Origin: a virus
Direction: 5' to 3' (one strand)
DNA: 21,712 nucleotides
IMG/VR virus record: IMGVR_UViG_3300046484_000039
Coordinates: 1 to 21,712 of that record
Both the position numbers and the translations under genes were made by a program. Of the stretch, positions 14,296 to 20,253 are shown in pieces (position 1 is the stretch's first letter; each line of letters begins with the position of its first letter). The notes beneath the pieces were generated by a model. The model was given only the letters and a program-made list of their open reading frames with translations, did no database searches and had not been told where the DNA came from.

Positions 14296-16299
14296 TTATT
14301 GTCCCATCATGCTTTGTAAATTAAGTTGATTGCCAGGTGCCATAGCTGCTGCTGGCTGAGGCATGCCACCTTGTCCTCCTCCGCCTTTTTGCATCTGTGC
14401 CATTGCCATTGCACGAGGGTCGATTCCTCCATTGTTCTCCTGTTTAGTTTGTTCGAATTCTTCTGCATCAATATCGTATGTATCTTCAACTTTTTTAATT
14501 AAAGCTGAAATATTAAACGGTGCAATTTGTGCTAGTCCAATTCTCCAATTAGCAAATTCCATAATCTCTGCTCGGTCTAATAGTTGATTGTTCTCATAGC
14601 TAGAACGCTTAACAACTTGAATCTTATAATTAAAATCAAAGAACACATCAACATTTAAAGCCAAAGCTTCTACTGGTGTTCCCTTTAATTCTCCTTTCGC
14701 CTCAATCTTAGAAAGTTGGTCAGCCATTTTCTTTCTGCCATTCGTATCCAGTGAATCATTGTCAGTCAGTTTCAGAATACGTGTTCCAATTTTTCCATCT
14801 GACAATTTTGTTTTTGGTAGAACAACGTCCCTGTAAAAAAACTTTTCAATATCTTTACCTTTCTTATCTGTAATGGTTTCAATTTTTGGAATAGAATAAA
14901 ATTGTAATATGTGATTTAAGCGGAGTATTGTTCTGTCTCTTTCAAAATCTTCCAAATATTCAGAGGTGAATCCCATCTTACTTTCGGCTTCCTGTTGCTT
15001 TAGCATAGCCTGACGCATAGTAACCTTTCCTCCCTGAGGAGAAGCTGCACCATACCCGCCCTCCGAACCTGCATTGTCTTTTATAAAACTTAATGCTGAC
15101 TGGAGCATTGATTCCTCGCCTTGGTTTACGCCAGGTAGAGTTGCAAATTTCCAGTTATTGATGTCTCCAACTTTTCTAATCTTGTTGGGTTCCAAAACCG
15201 TATCTTCTACTAAGTCATCTAGGTCGGAAGAAAGTCCAAAGGGTTGCAGAGAACCATAGGTCTTATCAACCATCATGTTCCAGAGAGTGTTAATCAGGTC
15301 TTGGTCTCCCATTATCTTCTGAACCAATGATGAGCCCCAGAAGAAATTTACATTGAAAGGTTCATGCCAACCCTTGGCGAACGGATAATTACCGTCTTTA
15401 AATGGAATAACTCCACGATACATCGGAATTCCGTTGACCAAAATTATGTGTTTGTTTTTTCTCTTGTTGTAATATCTTAAAACCTCTACCTGATTGCTGT
15501 TGAGTTCTGTTACCTGAAGATTAGAATAAAAAGTCTCCACTTCAGAATTTATAGAGTAGTTTCCTTTAACTACATACTTCCAATTGGAATAATGACCAAG
15601 TTCTCTTTCCGCCTCATCATACATCATAGTCTTTTTCCAAATAAGAAATGGCTGTTTCTGGACATCAGGCTGGTATGGATTGGAAATATAAAAATCCTGC
15701 AAAAAAACATTCTCCTGATAACAGTTATCAAATAATGTTCTGGTTTCTTTTTTAGTTTTAATCTCTCCAGTTTCAGCGTCAAAATCTACCGGTACTTCTG
15801 TTTCCTGTTCGTATTTTAAATAACCTTCATATTTTATAACTGTGCCCTTGATAGCTGCTTCCAATACTGACTCAGTATAACGTGCATCAGCATTTTCTTC
15901 GTTGTTGGAATAGTCATTCAAATCCTCTAGAGCCCTTGCCATTTGGGCAGACTCAGTTCCAGATTCTTTGTTGACTGCTATAATTTTTGGTTCAGGCATT
16001 TTAAGACCAACCTTAGATACAAACCCAATAACAATATTGCGAGTTATATTAAGGAACATGTTGCTCCGGTCTTGGTTCATAAAAGGAGCCATCGGCAACC
16101 AGCCGTTCCAACGCTTCTCCCAGTCATCAATACAGTCAGTTAAATTCCTGCCATTAAACTGGTTGTATGATTTCTGCATTACATTCCTAACTGAGATATA
16201 GTCTTTAGCCACTTGGTCAACGTCTTTCTGCTCATCCCATGTAGGTTTGAATGTTAGGGTCTGCTCTTCTAGAGCTGTCTTTTTAGTGGATTCTCCCAT
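14296..16299 (-). CDS. Portal protein
   Basis: 667 residues. Directly after the large terminase, with a 17-bp overlap, it has the size and composition of a portal that forms the dodecameric DNA-entry vertex. Visible elements include an N-terminal helical region (DVDQVAKDYISVRNVMQ), a helix-loop core (RSNMFLNITRNIVIGFVSKV), the long middle region GDQDLINTLWNMMVDKTYGS, a stem/crown-like helix (RQAMLKQQEAESKMGFTSEY), and a Gly/Gln/Met-rich C-terminal tail (QMQKGGGGQGGMPQPAAAM). It is long for a portal (often 450-600), similar to short-tailed-phage portals with a C-terminal extension. The assignment rests on gene order and this general architecture. Confidence 0.82.
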   Translation of the reverse strand: MGESTKKTALEEQTLTFKPTWDEQKDVDQVAKDYISVRNVMQKSYNQFNGRNLTDCIDDWEKRWNGWLPMAPFMNQDRSNMFLNITRNIVIGFVSKVGLKMPEPKIIAVNKESGTESAQMARALEDLNDYSNNEENADARYTESVLEAAIKGTVIKYEGYLKYEQETEVPVDFDAETGEIKTKKETRTLFDNCYQENVFLQDFYISNPYQPDVQKQPFLIWKKTMMYDEAERELGHYSNWKYVVKGNYSINSEVETFYSNLQVTELNSNQVEVLRYYNKRKNKHIILVNGIPMYRGVIPFKDGNYPFAKGWHEPFNVNFFWGSSLVQKIMGDQDLINTLWNMMVDKTYGSLQPFGLSSDLDDLVEDTVLEPNKIRKVGDINNWKFATLPGVNQGEESMLQSALSFIKDNAGSEGGYGAASPQGGKVTMRQAMLKQQEAESKMGFTSEYLEDFERDRTILRLNHILQFYSIPKIETITDKKGKDIEKFFYRDVVLPKTKLSDGKIGTRILKLTDNDSLDTNGRKKMADQLSKIEAKGELKGTPVEALALNVDVFFDFNYKIQVVKRSSYENNQLLDRAEIMEFANWRIGLAQIAPFNISALIKKVEDTYDIDAEEFEQTKQENNGGIDPRAMAMAQMQKGGGGQGGMPQPAAAMAPGNQLNLQSMMGQ

Positions 16300-17749
16300 A
16301 GTTTCTTAAATAAACACTGCCGGACAGAGGTCTGTCTCCTTCTTTTCTCCGGTAATAATCAAATTGTTTTAAAGTTTCTTTATCTTGATTAACGTGCATA
16401 GAGGCTGGAGATACTATTTGATTCTGGTAAGCTAGTGCGTCAATTAAATCGTCATGCACTCCACGTGGGAACCTTATAAGTTCATCTATGATGTCGGTCT
16501 GAGATTTTAGGAAATAAATCGCTCCAACTTCATAGCGTGGAATCAGAGATTCTATTCTTCGGTTTTTAGCCTGTCCAGCATCTTTAAGTTCTGTAATAGA
16601 GAAAAACGAATTTCTATTTCGCATCTCATTAATCAGGTTTGGTTTTAGCGTGTACTCAAACGCTTTCTGTTCAATACCAATTTTGTAAGGTTTGAAATAA
16701 TTTTTCAAGTCAAATATTTTTTGGATGAGTTCTCCCTCTGTCCCTTTAAATCTCTCGCTCCTAATGTACCAATTGTTTTCTCTGTCTACCCTGTTAATTA
16801 CTATGCCTGTAAAGTCTGCTGTCTTTTCAGCACTGTAAGCTCGGTCAATCGTGATGTAGCATTTTAGGTTCTTACCATTCAGTTCTTCTTCCTCGTAATA
16901 TTTTAAATTCTCAATTTTAAATTTTCGGTGTTCATCTGATACAGGGTCGTTCTGATACTCCTGATAAAAAAGGTATCCCTGTCCCTGCTCGATATAATTT
17001 TTTTTAATAATATCCAGCTCGGTTAAATTCAGGTGTTCCGGCCACAACGCTTTTCCGTTATCTATGGCCTTGTAAGTCTTCTTTTTAAACTCTGTGTACT
17101 TGTCCTTGTCTAGAACTTTAGCCATTAGAGAATCGTAGTGCAAAATCGTTCCAATCATCACCAGCCTTCCTTCTTTGGAAAGACTTGGAATTAAGGCTCC
17201 GTTGAACCAGCGTTCCAACTTCTCTCTACGTTCCTTACTAGATACCAAATCATCGTTCTCCAAATCGTCTACGACTATCAGGTCAGGTCTGGATTCACGA
17301 TACTTTAAACCCCTAACCTTCATTCCAGCACCTAGGCACTTAACTAACGTGCTTCCTGCAATTATCTCATCTTCCGCCCAATGTCCGGAGGACAACTTCC
17401 CATAAAAGGTTCTGAGCTTATCATTTTCTTCAAACTCAGCCTTGAGAGCCTCTAGGAAGAGTGTAGCTTGAGAATAGGTATCTGACACCAGTAGGACGAA
17501 CTTTGTCTTGCCGTAAACAATCTCATGGGCTAGGAAGACCAAGTCTGTGATGGTGCTCTTAGCATGACCTCTCGGAGCTCCTATGGCAATCCTTTCTGCT
17601 CCAGATTCGTAAATCTTATAAATCTCTTGGTGAAAATCCGGTGTAGCTAGCTTTAGATGATGAGGAAAAAAGAATTTGCCAAACAGTTCTACATCTTCTT
17701 CAAATATCTTTTTCAGGGTTCCAATCTTCTGTTCGTTTGTCAGATTCAT
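16283..17749 (-). CDS. terL: Terminase large subunit
   Basis: 488 residues with all expected motifs. ATPase: Walker A GAPRGHAKST (57-66), Walker B DLIVVDDLEND (156-166) with the catalytic acidic residue, and the coupling motif LVMIGTILHYDS near 196-206. Nuclease: ITIDRAYSAEKTADF with D301, IGIEQKAF with E359, and GVHDDLIDALAY with D432/D433, which together make the RNase H-type metal site. It translocates DNA into the head through the portal and cuts concatemers. It overlaps the portal start by 17 bp and is itself overlapped by 50 bp by the zinc-ribbon gene upstream. The ATG follows an AAACT leader. Confidence 0.95.
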   Translation of the reverse strand: MNLTNEQKIGTLKKIFEEDVELFGKFFFPHHLKLATPDFHQEIYKIYESGAERIAIGAPRGHAKSTITDLVFLAHEIVYGKTKFVLLVSDTYSQATLFLEALKAEFEENDKLRTFYGKLSSGHWAEDEIIAGSTLVKCLGAGMKVRGLKYRESRPDLIVVDDLENDDLVSSKERREKLERWFNGALIPSLSKEGRLVMIGTILHYDSLMAKVLDKDKYTEFKKKTYKAIDNGKALWPEHLNLTELDIIKKNYIEQGQGYLFYQEYQNDPVSDEHRKFKIENLKYYEEEELNGKNLKCYITIDRAYSAEKTADFTGIVINRVDRENNWYIRSERFKGTEGELIQKIFDLKNYFKPYKIGIEQKAFEYTLKPNLINEMRNRNSFFSITELKDAGQAKNRRIESLIPRYEVGAIYFLKSQTDIIDELIRFPRGVHDDLIDALAYQNQIVSPASMHVNQDKETLKQFDYYRRKEGDRPLSGSVYLRNYGRIH

Positions 17750-17930
17750 AGTTTAGTTCGATTATTGGTTCCTCTGTTACGCTAACTGGTTCCTCTTGCA
17801 CGCTAAGGGGTTTCTCTTGCACGCTAACTTTTTTATGGTATCTGAATAAACTCCTGCATGTAGAGCCACAAAATAGCTTTGTATCTCTATCTTTATAAAA
17901 AATCTTGTTACAATATTTGCAGTTTGGCAT
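17700..17930 (-). CDS. Small zinc-ribbon protein with SV-x-E-x-P repeat tail
   Basis: 76 residues from the ATG at 17928-17930. A GTG at 17940-17942 would add four residues but lies inside a DNA repeat, so I prefer the ATG. The N-terminus is a zinc ribbon (CKYCNKIF, then LFCGSTC), close in style to the N-terminal zinc module of the HNH endonuclease encoded at 10381-10959. The second half contains three tandem heptads, SVQEKPL, SVQEEPV and SVTEEPI, then an acidic end. The heptads are written by copies of the 11-bp DNA repeat found both inside and upstream of the gene. The gene overlaps the terminase start by 50 bp. Role unknown; a packaging-linked DNA-binding or regulatory protein is a guess. 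Confidence 0.6.
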   Translation of the reverse strand: MPNCKYCNKIFYKDRDTKLFCGSTCRSLFRYHKKVSVQEKPLSVQEEPVSVTEEPIIELNYESDKRTEDWNPEKDI

Positions 17931-17989
17931 AGATATTTGCACGCTAACTTAATACTTGCACGCTAATTCTATTTTTAGTTGCACGCTAA
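17775..17989. repeat. Cluster of 11-bp direct repeats TTGCACGCTAA
   Basis: Five perfect copies at 17796-17806, 17817-17827, 17937-17947, 17956-17966 and 17979-17989, plus a degenerate one at 17775-17785, all in one orientation (TTAGCGTGCAA on the minus strand). They form two clusters with spacings of 19-23 bp, about two helical turns. Flanks are also shared: GGGG follows two copies and CTT follows two others. One cluster is inside the zinc-ribbon gene, the other just upstream of it, between small and large terminase genes. Phased direct repeats in this place suggest a protein-binding array such as a packaging (pac) site or iterons. Confidence 0.85.
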
Positions 17990-18145
17990 GGGGATTGTGT
18001 GTCGCAAAATAAGATAACAATATTAAACAGTAGAGGGGGGTGCCCGTGTGTGAATAGCCCTTTTTCTAAGCCATAACTAGGCTATATATTGTCGCACAAT
18101 CTATATTGGGCGACATAGAACAAAGGACAACACTACCCTACCTGC
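17990..18145. other. Non-coding spacer between terminase small and zinc-ribbon genes
   Basis: About 155 bp with no convincing gene. It contains a direct repeat TGTCGCAAAAT (18000-18010) and TGTCGCACAAT (18090-18100), an inverted repeat ATAGCC (18054-18059) with GGCTAT (18080-18085), an inverted repeat TGTCGC (18090-18095) with GCGACA (18110-18115), and a G-run near 18034. With the adjacent 11-bp repeats this makes a dense site region next to the terminase genes, a natural candidate for the cos or pac site. Confidence 0.45.
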
Positions 18146-18526
18146 TTAATGGCTCTTATAAGCCCTTATTATCTCTATAAAGTCCACATCAGGTATATCT
18201 ATAGTAGTATGTTGCTCATTATCTGCCTTGTATAGACCCTTAACCTTGCATGCTATAGCTAGTTCTTTGCTTCTATCTTGCTTTTTTACGCTTATATCTT
18301 CTGCTAATGCACTTAATATCATATTATCCGTTAAACCTACTTCATCACATAATTGCTTGAATCCCTTGCTTTCCGTCACTAATTGAGGTCTGTTTGCTGT
18401 TGTTATGCTGTACTCACTCTTTAGCAAAGCATCTTTTAAAGTACCTCCATTTAAGATATTATCAGATATGTTTTTTACTGCTAGTTTTTGTTTTGCTGTT
18501 GGCTTTGTATTGTAATCCTTTGGCAT
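18146..18526 (-). CDS. terS: Terminase small subunit
   Basis: 126 residues. The N-terminus KPTAKQKLAVKNISDNILNG followed by TLKDALLKSEYSITTANRPQ is a helix-turn-helix-type start as in small terminase subunits that recognise packaging DNA. The middle (ESKGFKQLCDEVGLTDNMIL) resembles the common TerS pattern SxxFxxLLDxxGLTD. The C-terminus (DIPDVDFIEIIRAYKSH) would contact the large subunit. It lies upstream of terL in the same operon, separated by the repeat region and zinc-ribbon gene. The frame has a stop only seven codons upstream of this ATG, which supports the start. Confidence 0.8.
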   Translation of the reverse strand: MPKDYNTKPTAKQKLAVKNISDNILNGGTLKDALLKSEYSITTANRPQLVTESKGFKQLCDEVGLTDNMILSALAEDISVKKQDRSKELAIACKVKGLYKADNEQHTTIDIPDVDFIEIIRAYKSH

Positions 18527-18599
18527 ATCCTTTGCGTTTTTTAGCTATCCTTAATGCTTTTAGCACCTTTAAGCGGTTTATAGTAGCGATACTATCCAT
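18462..18599 (-). CDS. Possible small basic ORF overlapping the terminase start
   Basis: A 45-codon frame starting MDSIATINRLKVLKALRIAK, Lys-rich to its end. It overlaps the end of the small membrane-protein gene by 22 bp and the first 65 bp of terS. Coupled overlaps are common in this operon, but the 3' half is forced by the terS reading frame and no homolog is recognised. It may be only an out-of-frame shadow. Confidence 0.25.
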   Translation of the reverse strand: MDSIATINRLKVLKALRIAKKRKGYAKGLQYKANSKTKTSSKKHI

Positions 18600-18730
18600 A
18601 TAATTATTACGATAAGCCCGCCAATTATAACGCCCTTTGCAATGTCTATCTTTTGTTGATGTATACGCTTAAAACATCGCCAATGCGATTTATACACTAT
18701 TTTACGTGGTTTTTTGCGTTTTGTTTGCAT
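18578..18730 (-). CDS. Small single-pass membrane protein at the head of the leftward operon
   Basis: 50 residues: a strongly basic N-terminal half (MQTKRKKPRKIVYKSHWR, then CFKRIHQQKIDI) and a hydrophobic C-terminal span of about 20 residues (AKGVIIGGLIVIIIWIVSLL). The charge pattern predicts a cytosolic N-terminus and one helix. It is the first gene after the leftward promoter at 18781-18809, about 50 bp from the -10, with an A-rich leader (CTAAAAA before ATG). Small phage membrane proteins of this form include holin-like and superinfection-exclusion proteins; nothing here decides between them. Confidence 0.5.
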   Translation of the reverse strand: MQTKRKKPRKIVYKSHWRCFKRIHQQKIDIAKGVIIGGLIVIIIWIVSLL

Positions 18731-18780
18731 TTTTTAGCGTTTGAGCCTTTGTGCTCACAAGTTAGCAAACTATTATCTAT
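18731..18780 (-). other. Leader of the leftward operon
   Basis: The untranslated stretch between the leftward -10 element and the first ATG. It is AT-rich with no strong hairpin. Transcription would start near 18774. Confidence 0.4.
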
Positions 18781-18809
18781 AATATATAGTCATAATGCCA
18801 TTTTGTCAA
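18781..18809 (-). promoter_or_regulatory. Leftward sigma-70 promoter for packaging and structural genes
   Basis: On the minus strand TTGACA (18804-18809), a 17-bp spacer, and TATATT (18781-18786), one base from the consensus -10. It faces the terS-terL-portal operon. Its -35 is part of a 9-bp element ACTTGACAA that is repeated in inverted form at the rightward promoter and again at 20863-20871. Confidence 0.75.
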
Positions 18810-18844
18810 GTACTGAAAGTTATCCACACCTTAACACTTGACAA
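18803..18844. repeat. 9-bp inverted repeat spanning both -35 elements
   Basis: TTGTCAAGT (18803-18811) and ACTTGACAA (18836-18844) are perfect reverse complements separated by 24 bp, which contain the DnaA box. Because each arm covers a -35 element, one protein bound symmetrically could control both promoters. The right arm also forms a small palindrome, ACTTG-A-CAAGT (18836-18846). Confidence 0.65.
18820..18828 (+). promoter_or_regulatory. Perfect DnaA box between the divergent promoters
   Basis: TTATCCACA, identical to the strongest known DnaA-box consensus, is centred between the two -35 elements. An AT-rich stretch (18771-18795) lies beside it. It could be part of a replication origin, or DnaA may act as a regulator here. 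Only one exact box was noticed. Confidence 0.6.
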
Positions 18845-18866
18845 GTTTATAATGTGGGTGTATAAT
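18838..18866 (+). promoter_or_regulatory. Rightward consensus sigma-70 promoter
   Basis: TTGACA (18838-18843), exactly 17 bp, TATAAT (18861-18866): a perfect consensus match. Transcription would start near 18873 and give a leader of about 130 nt before the first small ORF at 19004. It shares 24 of 29 positions with the promoter at 20841-20869. Confidence 0.85.
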
Positions 18867-18925
18867 GGATATAACAGGAATGTAATATAATAGCTATTCA
18901 GTTGTAGTACATTCTATAATCAACA

Positions 18926-18976
18926 CCAAGGCGGGACAAGAGCATATTTAATACATCTCTTATAGTCCCGCCAAGG
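18926..18976 (+). promoter_or_regulatory. Structured 5' leader hairpin of the rightward operon
   Basis: GGCGGGAC (18930-18937) pairs with GTCCCGCC (18965-18972). Inside, AAGAG (18938-18942) pairs with CTCTT (18957-18961) past a 3-base bulge, leaving a 14-base AT-rich loop. No U-run follows, so this is not a simple terminator. It lies in the leader between promoter and first ORF and may be a regulatory RNA element or mRNA stabiliser. No known riboswitch class is recognised. Confidence 0.6.
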
Positions 18977-19003
18977 TTTCAATAATCATTAAATAATAAC
19001 AAT

Positions 19004-19087
19004 ATGAAAAAAGTATATTTCGCGTGTTATGCTAAACAATTAAAAATGTTTCTAGCAATTTGGATAAAATTGTTCGAAACAAAATAA
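19004..19087 (+). CDS. 27-residue leader peptide
   Basis: A short frame MKKVYFACYAKQLKMFLAIW followed by IKLFETK, ending TAA two bases before the ATG of the next gene. The start has the same AACAAT leader as the gene at 19542. The peptide is amphipathic with aromatic residues and a basic N-terminus. The tight spacing suggests translational coupling. It may be a real micro-protein or just a leader that sets translation of the following gene. Confidence 0.45.
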   Translation: MKKVYFACYAKQLKMFLAIWIKLFETK

Positions 19088-19089
19088 CT

Positions 19090-19464
19090 ATGGAAAATAG
19101 CAACGAGTACAAAGACGCAATGGACAGCGTCAGGGAGTCAATTTTAAAAGGGGAAGTTTATGCTCATGTCGAGAGCGTAAGCAATAGCGGAATGTCTAGG
19201 CGGATTTTGTTTTATCGTATTGAATCAGACACTTACAACGATGAAGCAAAAAATATCAATTATCACATAGAAAACATAACTTGCGAGGTTGCTTGGCTCA
19301 CTGAATGGATAAAGCAAGGAGAAGTCAAACAAGGAGGAAAATGGATAAGTGAGGCAGGTTTTCGTGTTGGTGGTTGTGGAATGGATATGATTTTTCACAC
19401 GCTATATTCTGCACTAGGTGCAGAAGAGGCGAAAAAGTGGAATCAAAAATATAATACATTATAG
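19090..19464 (+). CDS. Conserved phage protein of unknown function (GGCGMDM type)
   Basis: 124 residues from the ATG at 19090. A TTG at 19060 would add ten residues but lies inside the leader-peptide frame, so I prefer the ATG, which has the frequent ATAACT leader. The motifs SVSNSGMSRRILFYRI (about 36-51) and FRVGGCGMDMIFHTLYSAL (about 96-114) are a combination I recognise from small early proteins of many phages (SGMSR then GCGMDMGF-LVY). No function is known to me. It lies in the short rightward early operon under the strong promoter. Confidence 0.7.
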   Translation: MENSNEYKDAMDSVRESILKGEVYAHVESVSNSGMSRRILFYRIESDTYNDEAKNINYHIENITCEVAWLTEWIKQGEVKQGGKWISEAGFRVGGCGMDMIFHTLYSALGAEEAKKWNQKYNTL

Positions 19465-19472
19465 CCATCTTT

Positions 19473-19524
19473 TATGCTTCATAAACTTTGTGGAGCATAT
19501 AAAGCGGACTAATTAAAACGCTTT
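19473..19524 (+). other. Two small hairpins between early genes
   Basis: First hairpin: TATGCTTC (19473-19480) with GGAGCATA (19492-19499), eight pairs including one G-U. Second: AAAGCG (19501-19506) with CGCTTT (19519-19524). No U-run follows either, so they are more likely RNA processing or stability elements than terminators. Confidence 0.45.
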
Positions 19525-19541
19525 CCCTGTATCTTAACAAT

Positions 19542-19760
19542 ATGAAGAAAAAGCAATTATTGATGTATTTAGATCAATACAGATATAAATACTATGCCCA
19601 TAGCTTACAAGAGTTAAAAAAAGAGGTGTGCCCATATACCAAGAGCCCAAAAGTGTCAATCATGTATCAAGATAAAAAAGACGGGTCAATAGTAAGGTGT
19701 GGCTATATAGTAAGCGATCACTGGCTAACGGCATACATTCCATACGAAATTAAAAAATAA
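19542..19760 (+). CDS. Hypothetical small early protein
   Basis: 72 residues, unknown family. It is rich in Tyr and Lys (LLMYLDQYRYKYYAHSLQEL), with a beta-like second half (VSIMYQDKKDGSIVRCGYIV, HWLTAYIPYEIKK). Phage early genes of this size are often inhibitors or modulators of host enzymes, but nothing specific is visible. It sits 13 bp before the next gene in the same operon. Confidence 0.55.
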   Translation: MKKKQLLMYLDQYRYKYYAHSLQELKKEVCPYTKSPKVSIMYQDKKDGSIVRCGYIVSDHWLTAYIPYEIKK

Positions 19761-19773
19761 ATACATTAATATT

Positions 19774-20076
19774 ATGAAACTATACGCAACAACAACAAGT
19801 GAAAGAGCTAGCAAAGGGCAAGGAGGCAACTGGCTAAAAATAAAAATATGCAATGAAAAAGAACAGGAACTTTGCAGGATATATGTTGAAATGATAAACA
19901 ATCAGCCAGTAGTACAGTTATGGGATATGAATCAGAAAATGTTGGAATTTATACCAACAAAAGGCAAACAAGAAAAAGGCGAATGTCAACACGAATGGCG
20001 AAAAATGGATAATGATGTCTATTATTGCCAAAACTGCCAAGCTACAAAAGACAGCGACGGCGGAATAATTGACTGA
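19774..20076 (+). CDS. Small protein with C-terminal zinc ribbon
   Basis: 100 residues. The N-terminal 65 residues look beta-rich (LYATTTSERASKGQGGNWLK, IKICNEKEQELCRIYVEM, QPVVQLWDM). After a Lys/Gly linker there is C-x-H ... C-x2-C (ECQHEWRKM, YYCQNCQATK), a likely zinc-binding ribbon as in several small phage proteins. It is the last gene of the rightward operon and ends 18 bp before a good terminator stem. Function is unknown; nucleic-acid binding is inferred. Confidence 0.6.
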   Translation: MKLYATTTSERASKGQGGNWLKIKICNEKEQELCRIYVEMINNQPVVQLWDMNQKMLEFIPTKGKQEKGECQHEWRKMDNDVYYCQNCQATKDSDGGIID

Positions 20077-20094
20077 TAGCCAAAAACTAATAAG

Positions 20095-20131
20095 CCGACA
20101 ACATTGAACAGGGCAATGAGGTCGGTTTTTT
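20095..20131 (+). terminator. Intrinsic terminator of the rightward operon
   Basis: CCGAC (20095-20099) pairs with GTCGG (20121-20125). Inside, CATTG (20102-20106) pairs with CAATG (20114-20118) across a 2-by-2 internal loop, with a 7-base apex. TTTTTT follows directly. On the minus strand the same stem is followed by CTTATTAGTTTTTGG, so it may also work, less well, for the convergent lysozyme transcript. Confidence 0.85.
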
Positions 20132-20178
20132 GTTGGATAAAATAGGAATTATAAAAACCAAAATTTTTAAACTGTAAA

Positions 20179-20238
20179 TAGTACGTTTGAAATCCACCTA
20201 CCAATTGGTACATTTAGTACGTTTGGGTTTGACCTACC
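20179..20238. repeat. Pair of imperfect direct repeats around a palindrome
   Basis: TAGTACGTTTG occurs at 20179-20189 and 20215-20225. Each is followed five bases later by a related block ending ACCTACC (20196-20202 and 20232-20238), giving 24-bp imperfect repeats 36 bp apart. Between them lies the perfect 12-bp palindrome TACCAATTGGTA (20199-20210). The stretch is in the convergent gap of 20077-20253 and codes for nothing convincing. It could be a protein-binding site, a decayed mobile-element end or an attachment-like site. Confidence 0.65.
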
Positions 20239-20253
20239 TATGTCTTACAATTA

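Noticed and set aside
17775-17989. CRISPR array
   Set aside because: The repeats are only 11 bp with 8-12 bp between, partly inside a gene, and no cas genes are present.
19060-19089. TTG start for the GGCGMDM-type protein
   Set aside because: It lies inside the leader-peptide frame, while the ATG at 19090 has the recurrent ATAACT leader and begins the conserved part.
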